Assembly (NCBI RefSeq): GCF_019703515.2
Contig: NC_059372.1
Location: 19,830,931 to 19,894,930, forward strand
Direction: 5' to 3'
Length of the DNA: 64,000 nucleotides
From: Myxocyprinus asiaticus
Lineage: Eukaryota > Chordata > Actinopteri > Cypriniformes > Catostomidae
The translations under genes were made by a program, and so were the position numbers. Positions 1-11,149 of this stretch are shown in pieces. Numbering within the stretch: position 1 is the first letter of the stretch; every line of letters starts with the position of its first letter. The notes beneath the pieces are model-generated. The model was not told the origin of the DNA. It saw only the letters and a program-made list of their open reading frames with translations, and did no database searches.

Positions 1-129
1 TAAGTGCTTTTATAAAATTATGAGCTTCACATTTCTGCCTTTTAAACCCTCCAAAAATTGGCCCCATTCACTTTCATTGTAAGTGCCTCACTGTAACCCA
101 AATTTTTGCTTTTTTTTAATGAAAAGGAA

Positions 130-194
<65 letters not shown>

Positions 195-312
195 TAGATA
201 TATATATATATATATTATTATTATTATTATTATTTATTTTTTTGTGGTAATCAACATTATGCCACAAATGCTGTCAATTGACCTTAACTTGTATTGAACC
301 CAGAATATTCCT
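1..312. mobile_element. palindromic TTAA MITE, family 2, cut by the window edge
   Basis: The right half of a palindromic element ends in GGTTCAATACAAG read inward from TTAA at 313-316. Two other copies lie at 26881-27314 and 52379-52951. It shares with them a segment around GTAAGTGCCTCACTG and a loop of simple sequence, here (TA)n. TTAA flanks suggest a piggyBac-type mechanism, but no transposase is encoded. Confidence 0.65.
131..235. repeat. (TA)n and (ATT)n microsatellite
   Basis: About 60 bp of near-pure TA is followed by GATA units, more TA and then ATT repeats. It occupies the loop of the palindromic MITE above. The reading frame across it (Tyr-Ile repeats) is not a gene. Confidence 0.95.
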
Positions 313-316
313 TTAA

Positions 317-3300
317 TAAATAGCTTGAATCACAGATGTTTTTATTTCAAAAAACAGGAATTATTTAATCTTTATTAAATATTTTTATTCAAATACTGTA
401 TTATAAATACATTTCAAATTAACAAATACATAACAATAAAGGCAGTGTATGTCTTTGTGGTATTTATTTATTAATATAATATAATGTAATATAATATAAT
501 AACAATAAAGGCAGTGCATTTCTTTTTCTGGTCCCCAGAGGCCAGATTATTGACTTTTCAGCTTGCTACCTTGTGAGTCTGACATGCTAAGCATTTTTCA
601 GCAAAGCTTTATCATTTTCCAGTACCAAAAGTGACAAAGATGGATGGATGATGAGTCATTTAGTTCTACAGGATCATTCCTAGGAGCATTACAACTCCAT
701 CTTGCTTGCTTTTTAATGCATAACTATTTTAGCTTTTAATTTAATGTCAGGAATGGCATTAAAAATGGCATCATACTTTTCTGGATCTTTAATTGACTAG
801 GCTTAGTTCATAAGCTGTAATACTAAAACAGAAACCGAAAGAACCCATTCACATTTATGACATTACATAGATCTGATGGGTTGAACTGGCTCAGGTGTGT
901 AAAGCCCGAGTGCAGGCTGAACTATGAGACTCTGCATTGGTGTGGGCTCAGGAGCAGTAAATGCCCTGCTGAAGCTTCTCTGGACATCTGCAGCACTTCC
1001 ATCCCACGGCCTGGTCCATCTGGCCCAGTCAGCCCTTCCTTTTGTTGTTCCTCATACCAGGAGCACTCTTTGTCTCTGCTTTTCTCTCTCTCCATTATGT
1101 CTCCTCTTCTATCTCTATATTCATGTCTATCTCCAATTCTTTTTTGTTCACAGTTCTAAAAGAATTTATCAGGATTTGCAAAACAGAATTGTTTGGAAGC
1201 TTCTTTGTATGGATAAAGAGTCTCCAGTCACCAGTCTCTAAAACTCCAAAGTAAATCACTATGACAATTAGCCAGATATTCTTAGATTTATGCTGTAGCA
1301 CAAACACACCATGGCCTGATTTCCAAGACAAATGTTACAATAATAATAATATATTAACATAAAATGTATGTATATTGCACTCTGGTATTAATATTCTAAT
1401 CTTTGCCTTAAAGAAATGTAACATTAATTTGGAAAATATTATATATTTATTATTTTGAAATTGTGTGTGAAATAGTGCATATGATTTCTGCAGCAGAACT
1501 GTGTGTTCTGTGATGTAGTCTTTGCCTGTCATGTCTATTTCCCAGGGCAATCTCATGTCATTATCCATCTGCCTGTATTAGAAAACAGTGGGGAAGGGAA
1601 CTATTGAAATAATACCATAATGCAAATATGGGGAAAGAATTGTGCACACCTCTGTCTGTATATAAAAATATAGCAATAAAATGGTGATCTAAGCCAAAAA
1701 CATGTTTGATATCAATAAACAAACATGTTAGCATTGGAGGTAATATAACTTCCAACAATATGTTACTAATCTGGCACAGAATGTCAGTATCTTCTGATGG
1801 CTGAACCTGATTGCTACATTCAGCTACCAAACTTTTCTCTGCTTCTGTCATCCCATGGAACGGTTCTGTGCAACACTGTGCTTTTATGAGATTTTGGTGT
1901 TGACATTAGTGCGCTTTTCACTGAAATGTTGCTCTCAGCAGAGCTACCTTTTGCCCCCTCCCCACTGTGCTCTTTAATTAGACAGGATCCGGACTCTGGC
2001 AGCCTTGGCATGCTGCTCCACTCTCTCTGATTCTCAGTCTGTCTCTTTCTCTCTATCTATCTCTCTCTCACTCCCTTTATTTCATTCCAACACCTCTCTG
2101 TAGAATCAGCAGTAACAACATCTACTGCTTTTACACTTTATGATGGCAGTGATGGCAGCACTTTCCACACAGGGTACACAATAGGATCTGAAACTCTTAA
2201 AAATGAAGTATTTTTTTCTGTTTCATGGTGGTCAGTGAAAGGAGGTGTTTAACCTTCACACAAATTGATAACCTGATCATCAAAATGTTGATTGTCTTTC
2301 CGCCATGCTGTTGAAAGTGTCCAAATGATGTTACTTCTTGGGTGTCACAATTGTATTATCTGTATAACCTCCTGAGATCTGAGCGTGACTGCTGTGTGCA
2401 TTTTCCATTTCCCTTTTTGATTTGTAGTTAGTAGCACCTAATAAACAAGCAAAAAAAAAAAAAAAAAAAAAAAAAATCTAGAGCAAATAGTTTTCCTAAA
2501 CATTGATGGCAACATATGTGGACAGCGGGACTAAGTTGTGAAATTTTAAATAATACTAAGCTGTAGAAAGTCAGATTTTTTTTCATCAAATTGTTTATTT
2601 TGTTTTCAGGAGTGTTGATAATTCATATTTTTGAGGCATTACAGACATTACATCAGAAATTTGCATAATTAATTCTGATTCAAAGTAATGACCAGCATCA
2701 TCCAATCACTGGCAACCATGTTAAAATAAAATTATACATTATAAATTCTGAATCTATGTACTGATTATTGTCCCATGTTTGCCAAACATGTTGAGTGGTC
2801 CAAACATCATCTGCAGCCTACAACTGAATTTTTGGTCAATGCACTTAGCTGCATAGGAAAGCTACAAGATGCACCCTTGCTCCCTTGCTCCCTATTTAGT
2901 GAATGACTTAACCTCCAGTGTGCTGTCTATCTGCACTGGTCTCAGAAAAGTTTGGAATGCACCTTATTTTCATCTTCATTCCGTATACAGCCTATGAAAG
3001 CAAAATTTTTCAGCTTTTGGATGAACCCATTGATTCTCAATGTGATAATGCACAGTAAATATTGGATTTCTAAGGTGATGAAGTACACATTAGTGTACAT
3101 TGTGTTTAGCAGCGTGGCGTTTCGCAGTAAACTGCTCAAATTTAAAAAATGGCAAAAGGATGAAACTACAGACACTAATCTTTTGACTCAAACAGGTTTT
3201 AATGTAAAAACTTACTTTGTTTTTTTACCAGATGTAGTTTTGTTGGCATTTCTCCCAAAGACAAACTCCGCTGTGATCGGCGCCATGTTGTTTTGTCACA

Positions 3301-3589
3301 TGACTCAGTATGTCGAAAGTTTAACCCTCTACTGACAACCCAGAGTCTTCTGAACTGAGATCAGTCAGTCGCATGTGTACGCGGGGTTGCAGGAGGATAA
3401 CATTGCTTTTTTATGTAATAATAGTGGCAAATCATGCATTAAATTTGGAACTTGGCAATGCGATACTGAAAAATTGCTTATGTTTCTCATTTGTAATATA
3501 TTATGCTATATATTATGTTTTTGATCATTATAGTTTTTTAATAATTAAAAATAGGTTTTAAATTAAATTAAAATCAACTACTAAACCAC
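317..3589. other. no gene seen
   Basis: AT-rich sequence with short chance reading frames and no splice-bounded exon that I recognise. It contains a CT-rich tract near 2,040-2,075 and an A26 tract at 2451-2476. No transposon ends were recognised apart from that A tract. Confidence 0.5.
2440..2476 (+). repeat. AATAAA plus A26 tract, possible retroposed 3' end
   Basis: AATAAA at 2440-2445 is followed five bases later by 26 consecutive A. That looks like the 3' end of a reverse-transcribed RNA, but no parent gene or target-site duplication could be identified upstream, so a simple A tract is the alternative. Confidence 0.3.
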
Positions 3590-3591
3590 TT

Positions 3592-3810
3592 GAGTCATAT
3601 GGATTACCTTTATGCTGCCTTTATGTGCTTTGTGGAGCTTGAAAGTTCAGTTGACCCTGTTGACCTGCATTGTATGGATATAAACAAATTATACATCAAT
3701 GAAAATATCTTCAGTTGTGTTCCGCAAAAGAAAGAAAGTCATTTGAGTTTGAGATGACATAAGGGTGAGTAAATGATGAGAACATTATAATTTTTGGGTG
3801 AACTATTCCT
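3592..3810. mobile_element. palindromic TTAA MITE, family 1, right-half fragment
   Basis: The segment ends GGGTGAACTATTCCTTTAA and contains GGGTGAGTAAATGATGAGA, the signature outer arm of the main palindromic family in this window. It runs back through ATGGATTACCTTTATGCTGCC. The left arm is missing. Related copies lie at 7362-7990 and 61021-61691. Confidence 0.7.
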
Positions 3811-3951
3811 TTAAAATTGTTTTTTTTTCCCTTTTATAATAGAACAGACTTGCAACCCACCAGTTTAAAACCACTGATATAAGTGAGTGCACCTGCATGT
3901 CTGTTTGTGTCTGTGTGATTAGTCTTGTTTTTTGTTTCAGAGCTGTGTATG

Positions 3952-4714
3952 CACTGTAAAAAAAAACTGCCAGCATTTTACAACAATTAATAGTAATTAC
4001 TTACAATAAAATACTGTTTTCAATATTTTACTAGGTTTAGGTCATTTTCTGTCACAACACAACAAATTATTGTGAAACAAAATAAATTTGAATATCGCAC
4101 TGCATTATGGGAAAATGGTGTATCGTTTGAAGTCACCATTATGGTGTTTAGTGTTCCCTTTGGATGGGACCTTCTCTTATTGATTTTTAAGAACATTTTC
4201 CCAGTTGGTGCAATTGTGTTTAAGAACACCATTTATTGTACTGTAATGAAAGGAGAAAATAGACAATATAGTAGTTGATTTTATATTGCCCAATGATGTA
4301 TAAACTACACCATATGGTGCATTTGAAAGTAAAGAAAAAGTATCATTTTAAAGGAAGGGATGTTTGTAAAGCTAGGCTGTAATATGGTTGGTTTTATTGC
4401 TCATTAACATTTTATCATGAGTTGTCAGTCAGGCACACAAGATATCAACACTCAGCATACAAAACTCAATGATGGTGACAATTAACAAACACTGTAGATA
4501 AAAAAAAATACAGATGATCTTTGTGATTCTACAACACAGCACTGATACATTACATTAATTTATTGGTGCTGTTCACTGTGAAGTCACAGTATACAGTTGT
4601 CTTTTAATTGTAATAATTTGTAGAAATACTACTGTAAAATATACTGTGAAATTAATGCCAGGAATAGCCAGGAATTTACTGTTAACTCACACTAAAATGT
4701 TTTACAATGTAGCT
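3952..4714. mobile_element. possible MITE with CACTGTAAAA ends
   Basis: CACTGTAAAAA at 3952 and TTTTACAATGTAG near 4702-4714 are roughly inverted, and the interior is rich in short ACTGTAAAAT and TTTACAG motifs in both orientations. No clear target duplication was found. It could equally be AT-rich sequence with chance similarity. Confidence 0.3.
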
Positions 4715-4729
4715 TTTTTCTGCCTGATT

Positions 4730-5528
4730 TAGCAATGAGGGCCCTAAGATTCTATCCACACACAGCTGACAGATTTACAGACGGACTTCAACATTAGGGC
4801 ACAAGAGCAACTTTGGCAAGGCTGTGTTTTGGCAAAATTTCCACACGAGAGATTGAAGGCTCTGTTCGAGCTGTTCTTTATTAATAAAAGCCTATACTAC
4901 CACTTGTGAGAGTTAAGATCATCATTCCACTGTGTGCAAAAGGGAGTACAATGGTGATCCGTAATTACCTCTAAGACCCATTCTTATATAAATATACAGG
5001 GACAGTGAAGTATAATGAAATATAATGAATGATTCTTAGTACAGTCTATAAAGGGCTATATAGGGTTAGTCATTTTCCTGTGCCTCTAGAGTCATTAGTC
5101 ACATGGTATATATGGCTCAGGTGATTGGCTCAAAAAACCTCTGAAATGCAGTGCCCATGAACAAAGATGGTATATATCAAATTGCTTACATCCAGAGGGT
5201 GCTGTGCCAGTCGAGCAACTGCTTTTGAGATGAATGGAAATGCTAACAGATAGCTTTCTCAAGGTACTATAGTAGTCGTACATAATTTACGAGTTGGCTA
5301 TTACGTATGGACTCACACGATGTTGTTCGCATAAGCTCGTATGACTTCATCACGTGCAAATTCCCGGATGTCTAATGTGGAAGTAAGCGCGAGTTCCGCG
5401 CACGAGGTGTTAAGGACATACTTATTAATATTATGCCCTTACCCAAACCCCTTATCAAAACTTAACCAATCAGTGGAGTGTGTAAACATGACAGGAAGCT
5501 GTTGTGTGTGACAGAAGCAAGTAATTGT
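4730..5528. other. no gene seen; possible repeat near its right end
   Basis: No exon or named element is recognised. The segment from about 5,275, containing TACGAGTTGGCT, resembles CATACGAGTTAGCC at 8,650-8,665 on the far side of the large hAT element. The hAT may therefore have inserted into a pre-existing repeat. Confidence 0.35.
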
Positions 5529-6407
5529 CACATATTCCGAGGTGGGTAGTAACGCGCTACATTTACTCCATTACATTTACTTGAGTAACTTTTTGAAAAG
5601 AAATTTACTTTTAGAATAGGTTTAAAAGTGGGTACTTTTTACTCTCACTCAAGTAAATTTCTAATGTTTTTTTTAACTTTTACTTCTTTACAATGGGTGG
5701 CATTCCTGTTGTTACATTTCTAGGATTAATTTTAATTAATGTGTAATTTATTGAGAGATTATCGAATGGGACTTTTACAAGAGCAGAAGTTCATACAGCT
5801 GCATGCGCTAAGTGTCACAGACTGTCACTCAATCACTGCTGCAGTATTAAACTCTTCAAAAAGAAACACTTTCTTTGCTCCGCACAGTGAAAAATGAATA
5901 GTTTCATCATGCAATGCCTTCATTTGACACCAAGACAAGCTGATATTTCAAGATTAAAATCACAGCTCCAATTTAAGGCAGCACGCTGAGGTAAGTTTTG
6001 GCTCTAATCCTAACGCGGGCTTTTCTGTGTAATGTGATGGTCATTTTCAGGGTGATTCTGTAACTGGGCTCTTATGACATCAGTTTTTAAGTGTACATTT
6101 TAAAATCAGTGCAGCAATATATCAGTACACTTTGTCCCGCATCCTGCATATCATAAGCATTATTTATGCATTTACCCTGCGCCCTCATGGTACTGGCACC
6201 TATTGCAGCTACTTTGGGTGGATTAACTGTATAAATGTAAACATGTAAACATCCAATTTAAGTGTAAATAAATGCCTTTTGCTCTGCCATTCGCGTGATT
6301 GACAACTGGAGAGCGAACAGACAGCATTTCTGAGCGTGCACAGCGAGGGGCGCGGGGCGCGCGAGAGATGTGCGGGCACGAGGCGATCATATGGCGAAGA
6401 GAGACTG

Positions 6408-7058
6408 GCTGTGTCCGAAATCGTTCACTCATTCACTATTTCCTATATAGTGAATGGCAGTTAGTGCACTATATCTCAGCAGTAAGTGAACGAAATGAGT
6501 GAATTCGGATGCTGACGTATACACCGAGTGACGGAGCTCTGGGGCTGTTGCAGAAACAACGTCGCATATGAACTTTTAAAATACATGGGCCTTACTTGTT
6601 ATTCTTACTAAATAATATATTAATACAATAAATCTTCATTCTGTTTGTCATTTTTAATATATACTGTGTGTTAATATAAAGAGTAAGCACATTTTATCAA
6701 ATAAAGAGTACATTTTAAAATGTATCTGTATGTTTTGCCTTACTATATGTTATTATGTTAATCAAGTAATGATTTGACAAAAAGTAATTTACTACATTCA
6801 GCATGAAATAAAACATTGCAGGAGTGAAGGAAGCAGTAAACTCCCAGCTCATACATCTTCCCCGTGGTGGATTGTAGGCAATTAACCGTTGTCGAGTGTA
6901 CATCAAATGTACACTTGAAATTATAGTGCATTGTGGGTAATAATGAGTGAACAAAAGTAAGGAACGAGTGGCTCACTCAGAATTCAGACACTCCTACAAA
7001 ATGGCAAACACCCAAAATAGTGCACTATATAGTGGATGGGGGCAGTTTCAGACACAGC
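6408..7058. mobile_element. palindromic repeat with GCTGTGTCCGAAA ends
   Basis: GGCTGTGTCCGAAA at the left and its near complement TTTCAGACACAGC at the right enclose inverted blocks containing ACTATATAGTG and CACTCATTC. The arms pair over roughly 100 bp with mismatches. It is non-autonomous and nested inside the 3.0-kb hAT element. The short, GC-richer reading frames in it are not genes. Confidence 0.6.
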
Positions 7059-7361
7059 AAGTGTTCCACGACTGGGGTTGGTGCCCTACGCACTAGGCTG
7101 CGTACTCTGCATTTAGAGAGCGGTGGTACTGCTGTACAGAACTAATGATCTAAATACTTACAACACTGAAAACTGTAATTACACTGAAATAAGAATCCAC
7201 ACAGGACTATTAATAAAACATGATCTTGCTTTGGTTTATATTTCAGCATTATATATAATGTCCCTGTGGGAAATGTTCACGTTTTCACTATAATAATTAC
7301 TAGAAATGTTTCCAAACGTCTCTTATTGATAAATTCATCCAGATCTGACAAGAGCCCTTAA

Positions 7362-7990
7362 AGGGATAGTTCACCCAAAAATTACAATTCTCATTATTTA
7401 CTCACCCTCATACCACCCCAGATGTGTGTCTTTCTATCATCTACTGAACTCAAATGAAAAATGTTTGAAGAATTTCTCAGCTCTGTGCAAGTGAATGGGT
7501 GGCAACATTTTAAAACTAAACAAAATCACATAAGTCCACATAAAAGTAATCCATAAGACTCCAGTGGTTAAATCAGTATCTTCAGAAGCGATGTGATAGG
7601 TGTGGATGAGAAAAAGAGAAACAGATCCCTTTCACATTCTTCTTCTTGTGTTTTTGGTGATTCACATTCTTCTCTGAATATCGCCCCCTGCTGTCTATCA
7701 AAAAATGACAAATATTGATCTGTTTCTCACCCACACCTATCATATCACTTCTGAAGATATGGATTTAACCACTGGAGTCTTTTGGGTTACTTTTATGCTG
7801 CCTTTATGTGCTTTTTGGAGTATAAAAATGTTGGCACCCATTCACTACATCGTATGGACCTACAGAGCTACAATATTCTTCTAAAAATCTTCATTTGTGT
7901 TCTGCAGAAGAAAGGAAGTCATACACATCTGGGATGGCATGAGGGTGAGTAAATGATGAGAGAATTTTCATTTTTTGGTAAACTATCTCT
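7362..7990. mobile_element. palindromic TTAA MITE, family 1, near-complete copy
   Basis: AGGGATAGTTCACCCAAAAA follows TTAA at 7358-7361, and the inverted arm TTTTTTGGTAAACTATCTCT precedes TTAA at 7991-7994. The two halves pair over most of their length, for example CTATCATCTACTG and ATGATAGGTGTGG regions. There is no coding capacity. It is nested in the 3.0-kb hAT element. Confidence 0.8.
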
Positions 7991-7994
7991 TTAA

Positions 7995-8295
7995 AGTGAT
8001 AGCTCAGCCATAATTTAATATTCTGTTATAATTTCCCTACCCTCATGTTGTTCCTAACCAGTGTGATGCTTTGTATTCTGTGGAACACAAAAGATGTTAC
8101 ACAGAATGTTAGGGACTGACAGTCTCAGTCACCATTCACTTTCAAAATATGGAGAAAAAAAAAATTATTTGAAATTAAATAGTGTCTCAGGCAAACATTC
8201 TGTCTAATATCTCCTTATTGTGTTGCATGGAAGAAAGACAGTCATACGGGTTTGGAACAACATGATGGTGAATGATGACAGAATTTCCATTAATA
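7995..8295. mobile_element. short palindromic repeat next to the TTAA MITE
   Basis: CTACCCTCATGTTGTTCC near 8036 pairs with GGAACAACATGATGG near 8257, and TCTGTTATAATTTCC pairs loosely with the far end. It looks like a shorter relative of family 1 lying directly beside the previous element. The exact ends are uncertain. Confidence 0.5.
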
Positions 8296-8572
8296 ATAAT
8301 AATAATTCTTGTTATTATTATTACATGTTATACATGTTAAATGTGTATTATGTAATGGAATATAGAGGAGTAAACATCTGTTATGGAATTTGTGAAAGTA
8401 ACGAGTTACTCACTACTTGAGTACTCTTTTAATCGGATACTTTATTACTCTTACTCAATTAATTATTTATGTTAGTACTTTTACTTCTACTTGAGTAATA
8501 CATTTTTTTTAAGTAATTGTAGTTTTACTTGAGTACCGTTTTTGGCCCACTCTACCCACCTCTGCGCATATT

Positions 8573-10707
8573 AGATGGAAACAATGTCCAGCGACGTCAT
8601 TGACTGTAGTGAAAGTTGTAGGAATTCAAACAAATGCAGTCGCACAATATCATACGAGTTAGCCAAATTTAGAAAAGTTGTATGAATCCTGATGATTTTG
8701 CCGTGAGAGTGTGTTGGAATTCTATCCATTTTTAGTCTGTGATACACGTCTGGAGGCTGCCTTATTTACGACTCCAATTACTGGGCCACTGTTGGCAAGG
8801 CCTTTAGCCTAATGAGTCATGGAGAAGATAGGAGAGATGGCACATGGAGCTTTATTGATGGAACTGAAAACATGTTCTCTATATTACAGAAGCTGCCGCT
8901 GGTACAGGGAAGGTGAGTCTGATTTTCTCTCATTTGTTCCATCACATAGAAAATACACTTTAATATGTTTAAATCTATACTATCCATAACAGTGTTTTCA
9001 GGTGTTGACCATATATAGCACTGCTTTTGGATGACAGAATACAATTTGTCGGTTAGCTGAAGTGAATGAAAGTGATTAGGTCCTGATTGCAGGTCAGGGC
9101 ACAGCAATCAGTGAAAGTGAGGATATGATAGTCAGTGGCATTTCAATGTATGAAAAGTACTTGTCACAGCAATGTAATGTTAATATTCAAAATGCGCATG
9201 GATGCAGAATCTGGGTGACTCTCTGTATCTTGTTCGATAAAGATATTGGAAAAGGGGGAAACACCTGTCTACTCATTCATGTTCCCATGACAACAGTGTG
9301 AAAATACATGAAGACAAGTATAATATTTGTTTATCGGAAAAAACAAATGAGCAAAATTAGACAACTCTTTGTTATTTGGTCTATATCAATGTATTGTCAA
9401 AGGCTGATGGAGTGTTCATTAAAATATATAGAGAATTTAGAGTCTAAAACAACACATGCTGCAGGTTGAGGTAATGAATATTTCATATACACGGAAACTA
9501 CACTGTTACATTGATATATACCATAGTACTGAAAGGTTAACATATTAATATCCTGTGCTATTTATTAAAGTGCCACCTGGTACGAATACCATAAAATTAC
9601 CATGGTACATGATCAAAAAACATTTTATTACCATTGTACATGTTAAAAAACCATAGTATTACCATGGCACATGACCAAACACATGGTATTACCATGGTAC
9701 CATATCCAAGAAAAACATTATACTTTTTTTGCAAGACGATATTTGTCCACAAATGGTAGTTTGGCATGACTACCCAGCTAACAAAGTGAACAAATATTGA
9801 GTGTAAACACTATCAGAGTTGTGAAAACTACATCTTAAACATGAGTTGCTTTTGTAACCAGTCAACAGGCAGCAAATCCCATGGTATTATCATGATACAT
9901 ATCCAAATATTTGTTTACCATGGTATATGCCTAAAACATTGGTATTGCCATTGTACCATGTCTAATACCAACCACATTAAACCAACCAAACCAACATTTT
10001 TCCACCAATGGTAATTTGATATGTTTGCATGGCTGTAAAACCTGTGAAGTGAAAAACAACATGAAAGCATCCTGAAAGCTCCATCAACTCCCAAATACTA
10101 AGAAAATGAGTTGTTTTTGGATCCAGTCAGCAGCACTGAACATAGAGTCCCTGTTTGTTTCTTACATAATCCCCTTCAAGCTCACTTTGTGCTTCACTTC
10201 ACATAGTTCTTGTGAGTACATGAAAAAACATCCTCCAAGTACTTGTCTAGGGAGTGTGACTGCTAATCGCGGCCCTGTCATTGGGTTTTAACATCAGCTC
10301 ACTCCTCAGTCCCATTCCTCGATCCACAGAAGAGCTGAGCCTTTGAGATCTAACTTCAGTCGGGCAATAAGTGCAGCTATTTTTGTGCTTTGAGCTGGAG
10401 GGGTAAGCCATCAAGCTGGTTAAGGTGGTGGTGCAGGCTGAAGAGGGTCTGACACAAATAATGCTTTGCCATGGTGTGTACAGTAATGCTCAGTGAGAGT
10501 TGGACTCCTTTCTACTTTTTAATGGTACTTTAGGGATCTAGAGCTGATAAAGCTGGTAAAGAACATAAATGCAATGTTACAACATGATGAAAATAAAATG
10601 AAAGGGCAGTCTTTATAGTAAATATTATTATGCTGTTTTGAAGCCACATAACATCTGATTTAGTCTCCAAGACAAAATCTTGGGGGTCAGTCTTACAGGG
10701 GAATTCC
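8573..10707. other. no gene seen; contains an ACCATGG-rich block
   Basis: No exons are recognised. From about 9,500 to 9,975 the sequence repeatedly shows ATTACCATGGTAC-type palindromes at loose 30-45 bp spacing. The rest is unremarkable AT-rich DNA. Confidence 0.5.
9500..9975. repeat. degenerate repeat built on TTACCATGGTAC
   Basis: Variants of ATTACCATGGTACAT recur at least eight times, with fillers such as GACCAAA and AAAAAACAT between them. The spacing is irregular, so this is a degenerate minisatellite or the remains of one, not a clean array. Confidence 0.55.
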
Positions 10708-10711
10708 TTAA

Positions 10712-11145
10712 GGAATAGTTCACCCAAAAATGAAAATTCTCTCATCATTTACTTACCCTCATGGCATCCCAGATGTGTCTTGTGAATGATTTTTATAAGA
10801 ATATCTTAGCTCTGTAATTCCATGCAATGCAAGGAATGGTGACCAAAACTTTGAAGCTTCAAAAAGCACATAAATGGAGCATAAAAGTAATCCATAAGAC
10901 TCCATTGGTTTAATCCATGTCTTCTGAAGCGATCCAATCGGTTTTGGATGAGAACAGACCAAAATATAACTACTTTTTCACTATACATCGTGACATCTGC
11001 AGTCTCCTTCGCGATCATGATTTCAAGCTCGATTACACTTCCTTGCGCTCTCGAGCTTGAAATCATGATCGTGCCTAGAGACTGCAATGGCAAGATGTAT
11101 AGAAAAAATGTAGTTAAATTTGGTCTGTTATCACCCAAAATCGAT
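10712..11145. mobile_element. palindromic TTAA MITE, family 1, with tight central hairpin
   Basis: GGAATAGTTCACCCAAAAAT follows TTAA at 10708-10711. The centre holds an almost perfect hairpin: CGATCATGATTTCAAGCTCG near 11,012 and CGAGCTTGAAATCATGATCG near 11,050. The right arm decays after about 11,145. The same hairpin arms occur in the copy at 45,105-46,242, where they are separated by about 450 bp. Confidence 0.75.
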
Positions 11146-11149
11146 TGTA

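Larger units (their letters stand above)
5537..8564. mobile_element. 3.0-kb hAT-type element with nested repeats
   Basis: The ends are CCGAGGTGGGTAG at 5537 and, inverted, CTACCCACCTCTG ending at 8564. They are flanked by 8-bp near-duplications, CACATATT (5529-5536) and CGCATATT (8565-8572), which is the hAT signature. Inner sequence rich in ACTTGAGTAA and its complement extends the inverted repeats. No transposase frame is visible. Much of the interior consists of later insertions: palindromes at 6408-7058, 7362-7990 and about 7995-8295. Confidence 0.7.

Noticed and set aside
106..297. 63-codon frame rich in Tyr-Ile
   Set aside because: Produced by the TA microsatellite; not a protein.
857..1331. 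Overlapping frames of 70-105 codons on both strands
   Set aside because: No known domain, no exon boundaries, and several frames open at once in CT-rich sequence.
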